NCBI RefSeq assembly: GCF_000519265.1 | Contig: NZ_KI912608.1 | Span: 2,327,313-2,391,312 of the forward strand | Direction of reading: 5' to 3' | Length of the DNA: 64,000 nucleotides | Source of the DNA: Desulfonatronum lacustre DSM 10312 | GTDB taxonomy: Bacteria > Desulfobacterota > Desulfovibrionia > Desulfovibrionales > Desulfonatronaceae | Shown here: piece by piece, positions 37,824 through 46,934 of the stretch | Layout of the letters: the number at the start of each line of letters is the position of its first letter | How positions within the stretch are numbered: position 1 is the first letter of the stretch | Translations under genes and position numbers: made by a program | The notes under the pieces: generated by a model | Databases searched by the model: none | What the model was told of the DNA's origin: nothing | The model's input: only the letters and a program-made list of their open reading frames with translations

Positions 37824-37826
37824 AGA

Positions 37827-38438
37827 TTACTCGCCCTTTTCCGCTTCCCCTTCCTCGGTCTCGGAATCGCCGGCCGAGGGGCTGACGACGCCGACCACCG
37901 CGAAGTTGTCTTCAAATACGAACTCCACGTTATCGGGGAGCTTCAGGTCCTGAACATGCACGTTGTGGTTGATTTCCAACGCCGTGACGTCGATGACGAT
38001 TTTCTTCGGAATGGACATAGGGAGACCGACGACCTCAAGTTCGTCCCGAAAAATTTCCAGCATGCCGCCGAGAACGACGCCTTTGGGCTTGCCGGTGACT
38101 TCAACGGGGATGTAGACATTGATCTTCTTGGTCAAGTCCACTCCGAAAAAATCGACATGGGTGATGGCACCCTTGACGGGATGGTACTGAATATCACGGA
38201 TGATCGCCGGATGTCGCTGGGCTTCACCGTCTTGTTTGATTTCCAGTTGAAAGACCTGCGAGAGCCCGACCTTGTTGTACAGTTTTTGAAGCGGTGTCCG
38301 CTCAGCGGAAAAAAGCACGTTCGCTCCTTGGGCATTGTAAAAAATGCCCGGGACAGAAGCCTTGTTGCGCAGCCTGCGACATTGCCCCGTACCGGTTTCA
38401 GAGCGGACATCGACGCTAAGGGTTGATTGATTGGACAT
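37827..38438 (-). CDS. rplY: Large ribosomal subunit protein bL25 (CTC form)
   Basis: It binds 5S rRNA. The 203-residue form has the N-terminal L25 domain (RSETGTGQCRRLRNKASVPG, then IRDIQYHPVKGAITHVDF) plus the C-terminal TL5/CTC beta domain (IPVEVTGKPKGV onward). An acidic Glu-rich tail ends it. It lies 25 bases downstream of prs. Confidence 0.95.
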   Translation of the reverse strand: MSNQSTLSVDVRSETGTGQCRRLRNKASVPGIFYNAQGANVLFSAERTPLQKLYNKVGLSQVFQLEIKQDGEAQRHPAIIRDIQYHPVKGAITHVDFFGVDLTKKINVYIPVEVTGKPKGVVLGGMLEIFRDELEVVGLPMSIPKKIVIDVTALEINHNVHVQDLKLPDNVEFVFEDNFAVVGVVSPSAGDSETEEGEAEKGE

Positions 38439-38463
38439 GCCTGTATCTCCTTAAGGGAATTGA

Positions 38464-39417
38464 TTAGACAAAGAGGACGCTGACCGAGGATTCGGTGTGG
38501 ATGTTGTGCACCGCCTTGGCCAGGATGCTGGCCACGGACAGCGCATGGATCTTGTCGCAGGCTAGGGCCTCGCTTTTCAAGGGAATCGTGTCCGTAACGT
38601 AAACTTGGTTGAAGGCCGAATCCTGCAAGCGCTTCACGGCGGGACCGGAAAGAACGCCATGCGTGGCGCAAGCCACGACGCTTTTTGCCCCCTTGTCCAT
38701 GAGCACTTTGGCTGCCTGGACCATGGTCCCGGCGGTGTCGATCATGTCGTCGAGCACCACCGCGACCTTGTTTTCCACGTCGCCGATGACGTTCATGGCT
38801 TCAGCCTGATTGGGGCAGACCCGGCGTTTATCGATGATGGCCAAGCTCGCGCAAAGGCGTTTGGCATAGGCCCGGGCACGCTCCGTACCGCCGGCATCGG
38901 GTGAAACGATAACCAAGTCTTCGGGAACGTCGGTCAATTTCTTGATATTGTCGAGCAGAATCGGGGCCGCGTAGAGATTGTCCACGGGAATGTTGAAAAA
39001 ACCCTGAATCTGTCCGGCATGAAGATCAATGGTCAACAGGCGATGCACACCGGCGACGGTCAGAAAGTCGGCCACGAGCTTCGCGCTGATAGGCGCACGG
39101 GGGACCACCTTGCGATCTTGCCGGGCGTAGCCGTAATACGGAATCACGGCGGTGACCCGCTTGGCACTGGCTCGCTTCAGAGCGTCCAGCACAAGGCACA
39201 GTTCCATCAGGTTGTAGTTGACGGGGGCACAGGTGGGCTGCACGACGAAGACATCGTCTCCGCGGACATTGTCGCCGATCTCGACGCGAATCTCTCCGTC
39301 GCTGAATGTTTCAACCAGGCAAGGCGTCAATCTGGTACCCAGGTGATCGCAGATGGCCTTGGCCAGGGGAGGGTTCGCGGAACCGGAGAGGATTTTCAGT
39401 TCGCCATGGAGAGCCAT
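38464..39417 (-). CDS. prs: Ribose-phosphate pyrophosphokinase
   Basis: Prs makes PRPP from ribose-5-phosphate and ATP, feeding nucleotide, His, Trp and NAD synthesis. The 317 residues contain [27 protein letters not shown], the metal site VDLHA-like [13 protein letters not shown], and the PRPP loop [13 protein letters not shown]. All class I features are present. It lies between tRNA-Gln and rplY. Confidence 0.96.
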   Translation of the reverse strand: MALHGELKILSGSANPPLAKAICDHLGTRLTPCLVETFSDGEIRVEIGDNVRGDDVFVVQPTCAPVNYNLMELCLVLDALKRASAKRVTAVIPYYGYARQDRKVVPRAPISAKLVADFLTVAGVHRLLTIDLHAGQIQGFFNIPVDNLYAAPILLDNIKKLTDVPEDLVIVSPDAGGTERARAYAKRLCASLAIIDKRRVCPNQAEAMNVIGDVENKVAVVLDDMIDTAGTMVQAAKVLMDKGAKSVVACATHGVLSGPAVKRLQDSAFNQVYVTDTIPLKSEALACDKIHALSVASILAKAVHNIHTESSVSVLFV

Positions 39418-39438
39418 GAAGAGATTCCTTGAATTAAA

Positions 39439-39513
39439 TGGCTGGGGTGGGAGGATTCGAACCTCCGAGTGCGGATTCCAAAGACCCGTGCCTTACCGCT
39501 TGGCGACACCCCA
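39439..39513 (-). tRNA. tRNA-Gln (TTG)
   Basis: The acceptor TGGGGTG pairs with CACCCCA, the anticodon arm CGGGT CTTTGGA ATCCG gives TTG, the T loop is GTTCGAATC, and CCA is encoded. It sits between ispE and prs in the same orientation, 21 bases from prs. Confidence 0.94.
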
Positions 39514-39540
39514 ATTGATCAATTTGCCGAGTTTCGAGGG

Positions 39541-40419
39541 CTAGAGAGGATAGACGTACGTAGGAATGTCCCACTCCCGGACGCGGCCGGCCGCTTTCTC
39601 CGCTTGGGCGGATGCGCGGAACACGGCGAACAAGCTTGCTCCACTTCCACTCATGACCGCGCCGCCGGCGCCGCAGGACAAAAGCATTTCTTTAACGAGC
39701 CGCAATCGTGGATGCGCCGCGAACACCGGCAACTCAAAGCTGTTGCGAAAGACGGAAATTGGCAAAGCGGGGAACATATCCTGAGCGATTTGCGGTGTCA
39801 AGGGAAAGGGGGGCGATGTTTTTTCCAGGCAAGTCTCGTCCCAGGCCTTGTAGGCCCAGGCTGTGGAAACATGGACCCGGGGGCAGGCCAATACCACGGT
39901 CAGCCCGTCAAAAGGAAGGCAAACCGGAGTCAAGCGATCGCCTCGTCCGGTGGCCCATGCCGGGCGGTTAAGCAAAAAAAACGGGACATCCGCTCCAAGA
40001 TTGCCCGCCAAGGAAATGAGGTCGGCGTCATTCAAGCGCAAAGCACCGGCTCTGTCGTTCAGGAATTTCAGGAAGGCCGCCGCGTCGCTGCTGCCGCCCC
40101 CGAGTCCGGCACCCATGGGGATGTCTTTTTGCAGGTGAACGTTCACGTCCGGTCGAAAACCCGTCGTTCTACCGAAATACTCATAGCACCTGGCGAGGAT
40201 GTTCTCTTCGTGAGGCACCGCATCCTCGGAGCAGGTCAGCGTCAGTCCGGTACCGGAGGCGCTGGGGGTGACGGTCAAAACGTCGTGCGGGGTCGGCAGC
40301 GGCAGGAACAGCGTCGCCAAGTCGTGGTATCCATCGTCTCGAAGCCCGAGGATTTCCAAAAAAATATTGACTTTGCAGCCCGCGAGCAGTTTCGTCGGCA
40401 AAAAATGAGGCGTGGACAT
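39541..40419 (-). CDS. ispE: 4-diphosphocytidyl-2-C-methyl-D-erythritol kinase
   Basis: IspE phosphorylates CDP-methylerythritol in the non-mevalonate isoprenoid pathway. It is a GHMP kinase with PMGAGLGGGSSDAAAF (the ATP loop), the N-terminal AGCKVNIFLEILGLRDDGYH and the C-terminal MSGSGASLFAVF. The usual Pro-Ala-Lys near the start is replaced by LLAGCKVN, keeping the Lys. ATG 40419 is the favoured start (292 residues); a GTG at 40455 is possible but abuts the upstream terminator. Neither has a good ribosome site. Confidence 0.92.
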   Translation of the reverse strand: MSTPHFLPTKLLAGCKVNIFLEILGLRDDGYHDLATLFLPLPTPHDVLTVTPSASGTGLTLTCSEDAVPHEENILARCYEYFGRTTGFRPDVNVHLQKDIPMGAGLGGGSSDAAAFLKFLNDRAGALRLNDADLISLAGNLGADVPFFLLNRPAWATGRGDRLTPVCLPFDGLTVVLACPRVHVSTAWAYKAWDETCLEKTSPPFPLTPQIAQDMFPALPISVFRNSFELPVFAAHPRLRLVKEMLLSCGAGGAVMSGSGASLFAVFRASAQAEKAAGRVREWDIPTYVYPL

Positions 40420-40457
40420 GATCGTTGCCGCATAGTCGATCCACGGAGAAATCACAA

Positions 40458-40493
40458 TAAAAAAGGGCGGCGTTTCGAAGCGCCGCCCTTTTG
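40458..40493 (-). terminator. Terminator of the degP-like gene
   Basis: AAAAGGGCGGCG pairs with CGCCGCCCTTTT, with a T-rich tail on the minus strand. It stands only 39 bases before the favoured ispE start. Confidence 0.88.
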
Positions 40494-40515
40494 AGGTTGC
40501 TTGAAGCGAGAGAGT

Positions 40516-41934
40516 CTATTCCAGGGGAATGGTCCGGAAGATGGTTTGGGCCTGTCGGCGGATAAGCAGCATGACCACGCCCTTTTCCGTGGCGTCTTCA
40601 CGCAGGACCCGTTGAAAGTCGTCTACGGAGTTGACGGGCTGTTGGTTGGCTTCCATGACGATGTCGCCGGCGCGAACATCGGCTCGGGCGGCTTCGGATT
40701 CGACCTCCACGGCGGTGACCAGCAGGCCTTGCGGACGGGTCATGCCCATGGCCCTGGCTTCACGCTCGTCGATGGGGCGCAAGGAGACCCCCAGGGATGT
40801 TTCCTGGTCCTCCGCCCTGGGGGACGGCGCACCGCGTTGGGCCAGACGCTCCGCATCCCTGGTGCCCAGGGTGACAGTAAAGGACTGCTTTTCGCCTTGG
40901 CGCATCACCTCGACCTTGACCGATTCACCGGGAGTCTGCTGGGCCACGACCCGCAAAAGAGAGCCGGAGTCCACCACCGCCTGTCCGTTGATGGAAACCA
41001 CCACGTCCCCGGAGCGCAGTCCCGCCTTGGCGGCGGGTTCGTCCGGGATCACCTCGGCGATCAATGCGCCTCGGGTGGACGTCAGCCCCAGGGCTCTGGC
41101 CGAGTTATCGTCTAGATCCTGAATGGTCACGCCCAACCATCCACGCTGAACCATCTTGTTTTCCTGCAACTGGGCGATGATTCCGCGGGCCATGGTGCTG
41201 GGGATGGCGAAGCCGATGCCCTGCCCCGAGGCGACGATGGCCGTGTTGATTCCGATCACCCGCCCCTGCATGTCCAGCAACGGACCGCCGCTGTTGCCGG
41301 GGTTGATGGAGGCGTCGGTCTGGATAAAGTCGTCGTAGGGACCGGAGCCGATGATTCGGCCCTTGGCGCTGACGATCCCGGCGGTCACCGTATGGGCCAA
41401 GCCGAAAGGGTTTCCGATGGCCACGACCCACTGACCGACCTTGGCCTGGTCCGAATCTCCGAACTCCAATACGGGCAAGGGCCGATCCGCCTCAATCTTC
41501 AGCAGGGCCAAGTCCGTTTCCGCGTCTCGTCCGACGACCTCGGCTTGGTAGGAGGTGTCGTTATCCAGCAAGTTGACAGTGATCTCCGAGGCGTCGCGGA
41601 TCACATGATTGTTGGTCACGATGAAGCCGTCTGCAGAGATGATGAAGCCGGAACCCAGCGACTGAGAACGCCTGGTCGGAGCCTGATCACCGAAAAACCT
41701 CTCGAATTGCTCAAAAAAATCATCAAAAGGTCCTCCGCGACGCTGAAACGGAGAGAAAAATTGTCGCAAACTGTCATCTCCGGAAACAATGCGCACGGAA
41801 CTGATGTTCACCACCGCCGGAGCTGATTTTTCGGCCAAGTCGGTGAATTCGGGGAGCCGGGCGTGAGCGAAGGTGACGCTCCATAGCAACAATAAGGCAA
41901 AAACCGATAGCAGCTTCTTAATGAAAGGTAGCAC
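40516..41934 (-). CDS. DegP/DegQ-like periplasmic serine protease
   Basis: It degrades or refolds damaged periplasmic proteins. The 472 residues start with a signal peptide (LLSVFALLLLWSVTFAHA). The trypsin-like domain has the triad: His in VTNNHVI, Asp in ETDLALL, Ser in GNSGGPL. The flexible LA loop is FFSPFQRRGGPFDDFFEQF. Two PDZ domains follow (about 270-360 and 380-470). GTG at 41934 with GAGGAGG nine bases upstream is the start. The gene has its own terminator. Confidence 0.94.
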   Translation of the reverse strand: MLPFIKKLLSVFALLLLWSVTFAHARLPEFTDLAEKSAPAVVNISSVRIVSGDDSLRQFFSPFQRRGGPFDDFFEQFERFFGDQAPTRRSQSLGSGFIISADGFIVTNNHVIRDASEITVNLLDNDTSYQAEVVGRDAETDLALLKIEADRPLPVLEFGDSDQAKVGQWVVAIGNPFGLAHTVTAGIVSAKGRIIGSGPYDDFIQTDASINPGNSGGPLLDMQGRVIGINTAIVASGQGIGFAIPSTMARGIIAQLQENKMVQRGWLGVTIQDLDDNSARALGLTSTRGALIAEVIPDEPAAKAGLRSGDVVVSINGQAVVDSGSLLRVVAQQTPGESVKVEVMRQGEKQSFTVTLGTRDAERLAQRGAPSPRAEDQETSLGVSLRPIDEREARAMGMTRPQGLLVTAVEVESEAARADVRAGDIVMEANQQPVNSVDDFQRVLREDATEKGVVMLLIRRQAQTIFRTIPLE

Positions 41935-42071
41935 GAATTATTCCTCCTCAGGTGAAATCATGGTTTATTATTGTATTACTGTGGGGTGGGTTCAGCCCGG
42001 AAGAACATGTAAAACTACATGCTACGGCAAAAAAAACAAAGTGCTTGATTCCAACAAATCCAACACGGGTA

Positions 42072-42731
42072 TCAATTTCTGGGTCCAACACTTGTGGATA
42101 CAGAAATTCCCCCTGCCGTGGCCCAAACCCTGGCACCTTGAGTAGAGTCTGCCAGAGTGAGAATGGTCTCCGCAATACCAGCGCTATTTGTCGTCACTCC
42201 TGTGAGACCAAGGTCGCCATTGTTTGTGCTGAAAAGAACATTTATTCCCGGTGCCGGGAATCCACGAGTGTCTGTGACCGTGGCCCGAATTCGCCAAGCT
42301 TGAGAGACCCCCCCACCAGACTGGCTAAAGGCCTCCAGTCGAATATCACCAATAACCACTCCATCGCCGACCTTGATGGTCGTCGTGGCCCGTGCGCCGC
42401 TGGCAAAGGAGGCCTCCACGATATCCGTGCCGCTTTTTGAACCAGCGTGAAAAATAGCTCGGGCTTGGTTGTTGGCGTCTAGTCGGTCGTTGACCACGTC
42501 CAAGTGGGAACCACTTTCATTGTGTCGAATCGTAAAGGTTACCTTTTCGCCGAGGGCGTCGCCGGTCACACTGTTCGTGGCCTCAGCGGTGAGGGTGGTC
42601 CTGCCGCCCACGGGGACATCCGCGGGATCTGAACTCAGTGTCACCGAAGTAACCGTGCTTCCTCCGCCGCAGGAAATCAGAAGCAGGGTGACGAAAACGA
42701 GAAAGTACGCGCGGAATGAACGTATAATCAT
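42072..42731 (-). CDS. Lipoprotein with bacterial Ig-like (Big) domains
   Basis: The 219-residue protein starts with a lipoprotein signal peptide whose lipobox LLISC precedes a GGG tether. Two Ig-like repeats follow (residues about 27-110 and 115-215). Both have the pattern V.LSSDPADVPVGGRTTLTAEATNS and TVTDTRGFPAPGINVLFSTNNGDL, typical of invasin/intimin-type Big_1 domains. It has no catalytic motif and could be a surface or periplasmic structural protein. It is transcribed away from the ligand-binding gene that starts 150 bases away. Confidence 0.75.
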   Translation of the reverse strand: MIIRSFRAYFLVFVTLLLISCGGGSTVTSVTLSSDPADVPVGGRTTLTAEATNSVTGDALGEKVTFTIRHNESGSHLDVVNDRLDANNQARAIFHAGSKSGTDIVEASFASGARATTTIKVGDGVVIGDIRLEAFSQSGGGVSQAWRIRATVTDTRGFPAPGINVLFSTNNGDLGLTGVTTNSAGIAETILTLADSTQGARVWATAGGISVSTSVGPRN

Positions 42732-42883
42732 GATCGTGCCTCTCGAAGGTTATTGTCAGACATATGGTGAATGGGTTACAGGGTTACTAAGTTAAGAGAA
42801 AATTTGCCCCGCGGCAAGCGACTCGCTCATTTTGCCAATTATATCGAGAGTGAATTGCCAACATCTTCAAGGAGATCATGTTC

Positions 42884-44125
42884 GTGAGAATTCACCATAT
42901 TCTTGTCATGGTTGCCGTGACCGGCCTTCTCCTCTCCTGTTCCCAAAGCGTCCATGACGACTCGCCCCTGAACGATGTTCCTGGTGTGAACGAATCGGAA
43001 ATTTTGATCGGCTCGTCGTTGGCGCTCAGCGGGCATGCCGGTTTTTTGGGAACACAGACCCTGAACGGGGCGTTGTCCTACATCAATCATGTCAACGAGC
43101 AGGGCGGGGTGCATGGACGCAAGATTCGGGTGATCGCCTATGATGACGGATATGATCCGCCAAGATGCCTTGCGAACACGCAGAAGCTGATCGTTGACGA
43201 CCAAGTTTTCGCGCTCTTCAGTTACGTCGGCACTCCGACCACTGTCAAGATTCTCCCATTGATCGAGCAAGCTCAAATACCCCTCCTGGGAATCTTCAGC
43301 GGGGCGAACGCGTTTCGGGAACCGTTCAATCGGAATATCGTAAATATTCGGGCCTCGTACTATCAAGAAACTCAGGAAGTCGTTCGCCATTTTGTCGAAG
43401 ACCTCGGCCTGACCAGGATCGCCGTATTTTATCAATATGACGCGTATGGTTTCGATGGATTGAAAGGAACCGAGCTGGCCCTGCGGGCGTATGATTTGGC
43501 GCCGGTGGCCAGGGGCAGTTACACCCGCGGCACCCAGGACATTGATGAGGGCTTGGAGGCCATCATGGAATCCCAGGCCGAGGCCGTGATCATGGTCGGA
43601 ACCTACGACGCCTGCGCGAAGTTCATCAAGCAGGCCCGTTCTCGCGGGTTCTCTCCACTATTTCACAACGTTTCGTTCGTGGGATCCGAGGAATTGGCCC
43701 GCATCCTGGGCAAGGACGGAGACGGGGTCATCATCTCTCAGGTGGTTCCTCCTCCGGACTCGCTGGAATCGCAAGCCTTGCTGTGGGGCGTGGTGGAGTA
43801 TCTGGAGCGGCACAAACGTGCCTTTCCGGAGGATCAGCCCAACCTTGTGGCCCTGGAAGGCTACATCAACGCCAAGGTCTTGGTGGAGGGGCTGCGACGG
43901 GCTGGACGCAACCTGAGCAGGGCGCGCTTCATCGACGCCATTCAATCCATCCAGAACTATTCCCTGGGCATCGCCAACACCCTGTCTTTCGGGCCGACGA
44001 ACCATCAAGGGTTGGAGCGGGTTTACTTCACGATCATCCAGAATGGACGGCTGGTGATCTTGACCGATTGGAACCGGCTCACGGCGGAAGTACGGCATGA
44101 TCCGTCGGCGACTTGTTCGGAATAG
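42884..44125 (+). CDS. Periplasmic ligand-binding lipoprotein (branched-chain amino acid type)
   Basis: The protein is a type I periplasmic binding protein of about 413 residues. The signal peptide ends in the lipobox LLLSC, anchoring it to a membrane. IGSSLALSGHAGFLG and NGALSYINHVNEQGGVHGRKI are the classical Leu/Ile/Val-binding signatures. GTG 42884 is preferred over ATG 42878 because AAGGAG is then nine bases away. No permease or ATPase gene accompanies it. It stands directly before a histidine kinase, so a sensory role (ligand reporting to the kinase) is more likely than uptake. That is inference. Confidence 0.85.
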   Translation: MRIHHILVMVAVTGLLLSCSQSVHDDSPLNDVPGVNESEILIGSSLALSGHAGFLGTQTLNGALSYINHVNEQGGVHGRKIRVIAYDDGYDPPRCLANTQKLIVDDQVFALFSYVGTPTTVKILPLIEQAQIPLLGIFSGANAFREPFNRNIVNIRASYYQETQEVVRHFVEDLGLTRIAVFYQYDAYGFDGLKGTELALRAYDLAPVARGSYTRGTQDIDEGLEAIMESQAEAVIMVGTYDACAKFIKQARSRGFSPLFHNVSFVGSEELARILGKDGDGVIISQVVPPPDSLESQALLWGVVEYLERHKRAFPEDQPNLVALEGYINAKVLVEGLRRAGRNLSRARFIDAIQSIQNYSLGIANTLSFGPTNHQGLERVYFTIIQNGRLVILTDWNRLTAEVRHDPSATCSE

Positions 44126-44130
44126 ACCCC

Positions 44131-46158
44131 ATGCCGGATACGAAACGGTTCGGATCGACCCCGAGGAGCATGATGAGTTCCTTGCGAGAAGCCAGCCTCA
44201 AGAACAAGATATTTTTCTCCACCCTGGCCATGGTGTTGGTCATCAGCGCGGCCATCGCCCTGTTGGCGAGGTGGATTCTGATCTCCAGCCTGGTCAATGA
44301 ACTGACCGGTCGCGGCATCGCCATCGCTCAAAGCATTGCGGACCAGGGCCGCGGCTACGTGTTGACCCGGGACCACCCGAATCTGGTCAGTCTGATCTTT
44401 GACGCGGCCCAACTCGGCGAGCGGCGGATGCTCGTGGAATACATCTTTATCCTGGACGATGAGCGAAACGTCCTGTCGCATACCTTCATCCGTCCGTTTC
44501 CGGAACCGTTGATTTCCGCCAACCCCATTCCAGCGGACAAGCAGTACAGCGTGACCAAGTTGATCATCGACGACGCCTCGGTCTACGACATCGCCGTGCC
44601 GATTTGGGAAGGCATCTACCCCATCGGCACCGTTCACGTCGGTTTGAAGCAAAAACACATCGACCAGTTAATCGGCAAGTTGCGCATTACATTCCTTGGC
44701 TTTATATGCGCAATTTTCCTTATTATTTTTCTTGTCAGCCATAAACTCTCCAAGTACGTGACCAGATCGTTGACCCAGTTGACCAAACTGGCCGACGAGA
44801 TCACCCGGGGCAACCTGGACATGAAACCCTTGGGACTGGAGGATGCGGACAAGGAGGAGCACTGTCCGGCCTACTACAACATGGACCTGCCCTGTTGGTA
44901 CGTGGACAAGACCCTGGGCCGGGTCAGCCCCGACTACACCCCGGAGAAACCCGCCTACTGCACGGATTGCGTGGTCAAAAAGAAAAAGTCCGGCGACGAG
45001 GTGGAACAGCTGGCGGATTCCTTCAAGCACATGGTTCGCAGCATCAAGCTCTACCGCAACCGAGTCCGGGAGTCCGAGGAAAAATACCGCTCCCTCTTCC
45101 GAAGCGGTCCGGCCCCGATTTTCGTGCTCAGCACCCGCACATTCCGAATTTTGGACGCCAACCCCAGCGCCTTGAGCACGTATGACTATTCCAAGGAGGA
45201 GATGCTGAAGACGTCGTTTCTGGAGCTGGCGCCGGAGTTCAAGAATCGGTTTACCGCCTATTTCCAGGACAATCCTGGCGCTGAAAGCTTCATCTATCCC
45301 AAGGCCATGCATTTCAAGAAAGGGGAAGTGCCCTTTTACGTGAACGTGGTGGCCTGCAAAACGCGCTACCTGGAACGCGACGCGATCATCGTATCCACCT
45401 CGGACATCACGGAAATGCTGGAAAAAGACGCCCAGTTGATCCAGGCCAGCAAAATGACCAGCCTGGGCCAGCTTTCCGCGGGGATCGCCCATGAACTGAA
45501 TCAACCGTTGAACATGATCAAGATGGGCAGCGAATTCCTGGACATGGCGGTGAATGAGCAAATGCCGCTTTCCAACGAAAGTTTGTGCGAAATCAGCAAT
45601 GAAATGAGCGCCCAAGTAGACCGGGCAACGGAGATCATCAATCATTTAAGGGAATTCGGCCGTAAGTCGGACTTCTCCAAGGAGCCCATCGACATCAACA
45701 AGCCGGTGCGCGGAGTGATGTCCATCATGGCCCATCAGTTGAGCCTGCAAAACATCGTTGTTACCCTCGACCTGGGCGAGAACCTTCCACCGGTGTCGGC
45801 TCATGTGAATCGTTTGGAACAGGTCTTGTTCAATCTGGTCACCAATGCCAGGGATGCGATTCAAAGCCGCTACAAGACCCTGGAAGAGGAAGGACGCCGG
45901 GAGATCGTGATCCGCTCCTTCCTGGATCAAGACCGGGTTTGTCTGACCGTGTCGGATACCGGGTGCGGAATGAGTCCGTCCGTGGCGGAAAAGATTTTCG
46001 ATCCGTTTTTCACTACAAAACAGACGGGGATGGGCATGGGGCTTGGGCTGTCCATTTCTTACGGCATCATCAAGGATTATGATGGGACTATCGACATTAA
46101 GAGTGAGGAGGGTGAAGGTACGACCTTCGTGCTTTCGTTTCCCGTTACTCAGGAATGA
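44131..46158 (+). CDS. Membrane histidine kinase with HAMP, four-Cys insert and PAS
   Basis: The domain order is two membrane helices (IFFSTLAMVLVISAAIALLA and ITFLGFICAIFLIIFLVSH) bracketing a periplasmic sensor of about 150 residues, HAMP, a cysteine insert (Cys245, 255, 277 and 280, with HCPAYYNMDLPCW and YCTDC), PAS (about 320-430), dimerisation helix with His454 in AGIAHELNQPLNM, and ATPase with NLVTNARDA and GMGMGLGLSISYG. The insert resembles the two-CW type metal or redox motif of other deltaproteobacterial sensors. The start is uncertain (TTG 44113, ATG 44131, 44170 or 44173). It is in the same operon as the binding protein and receiver-STAS gene. Confidence 0.9.
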   Translation: MPDTKRFGSTPRSMMSSLREASLKNKIFFSTLAMVLVISAAIALLARWILISSLVNELTGRGIAIAQSIADQGRGYVLTRDHPNLVSLIFDAAQLGERRMLVEYIFILDDERNVLSHTFIRPFPEPLISANPIPADKQYSVTKLIIDDASVYDIAVPIWEGIYPIGTVHVGLKQKHIDQLIGKLRITFLGFICAIFLIIFLVSHKLSKYVTRSLTQLTKLADEITRGNLDMKPLGLEDADKEEHCPAYYNMDLPCWYVDKTLGRVSPDYTPEKPAYCTDCVVKKKKSGDEVEQLADSFKHMVRSIKLYRNRVRESEEKYRSLFRSGPAPIFVLSTRTFRILDANPSALSTYDYSKEEMLKTSFLELAPEFKNRFTAYFQDNPGAESFIYPKAMHFKKGEVPFYVNVVACKTRYLERDAIIVSTSDITEMLEKDAQLIQASKMTSLGQLSAGIAHELNQPLNMIKMGSEFLDMAVNEQMPLSNESLCEISNEMSAQVDRATEIINHLREFGRKSDFSKEPIDINKPVRGVMSIMAHQLSLQNIVVTLDLGENLPPVSAHVNRLEQVLFNLVTNARDAIQSRYKTLEEEGRREIVIRSFLDQDRVCLTVSDTGCGMSPSVAEKIFDPFFTTKQTGMGMGLGLSISYGIIKDYDGTIDIKSEEGEGTTFVLSFPVTQE

Positions 46159-46172
46159 ATGGAGGCTGGCTG

Positions 46173-46901
46173 ATGCGCAAAATACTCGTTATCGACGATG
46201 AAAAGCCGACCCTGTCCATGTTTCGCCTGTTTTTGAACGCCTACGGATTTACGGTGTTCACCGCGGAGAACGGCGAGGATGGGTTGGTCGTTTTCCAAAA
46301 AGAGCAACCGTCCATCGTGATTACGGACATCAAAATGCCCGGGATGGACGGCCTGGAGGTCCTCAAGCGCATCAAGGAGATCAATCCCCTGGCTGAAGTG
46401 ATCATCATCACCGGACACGGGGACCTGGATCTGGCCATCCGTGCGCTGAACATGAACGCCACGGACTTCATCAACAAGCCGATTCAGAAAGCCGCCCTGG
46501 ACCAAGCCTTGCGACGCGCCGAGGAACGGCTGACCATGGCCGAAAACGAGGAAAGGGAGATTTCCTGGGTCCAGGAGGACGATATGGCCTGCATCGACAT
46601 CCGCGGCAACGTCAACGCCGCCTCCGAGCCGGTGCTATTGGAGGCTTACGGTCACATCTCGGCCTGGAACGTCCCCAAAATTCTTTTTCGCTTCAACGAG
46701 AACGCCTCGATCAACGGCGCCGGCATCGCCGTTCTGATCCAGCTCCTGACGGAGAGCAAGCAGCGCGGCCAATCCGTGATCCTCACCGGTCTGGCCGAGA
46801 ATTTTCGCAAGGTGTTCGAAATGGTCGGGGTGACCAAACTGGCCCGGATCGTTCAGGATGAAGCCGAGGCGCGCTCCGTGTTGAGCGGCATGCCGGCTTG
46901 A
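46173..46901 (+). CDS. Response regulator with receiver and STAS domains
   Basis: The N-terminal receiver (1-120) is complete: acids D8-D9, phospho-acceptor Asp52 in VITDIKMPGMDG, and Lys102 in FINKPI. The C-terminal half (about 130-240) is a STAS domain like anti-sigma-factor antagonists: DDMACIDIRGNVNAASEP, then ASINGAGIAVLIQLLTES. At the site that anti-sigma kinases phosphorylate (DSSG), it reads NGAG, so Ser phosphorylation is lost. No DNA-binding domain exists; output is probably by protein contact with a partner switch. ATG 46173 with GGAGG gives 242 residues, 14 bases after the kinase gene. Confidence 0.9.
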   Translation: MRKILVIDDEKPTLSMFRLFLNAYGFTVFTAENGEDGLVVFQKEQPSIVITDIKMPGMDGLEVLKRIKEINPLAEVIIITGHGDLDLAIRALNMNATDFINKPIQKAALDQALRRAEERLTMAENEEREISWVQEDDMACIDIRGNVNAASEPVLLEAYGHISAWNVPKILFRFNENASINGAGIAVLIQLLTESKQRGQSVILTGLAENFRKVFEMVGVTKLARIVQDEAEARSVLSGMPA

Positions 46902-46934
46902 AACCACTTTCACGTAATCGTCGGAGAAACAAAT

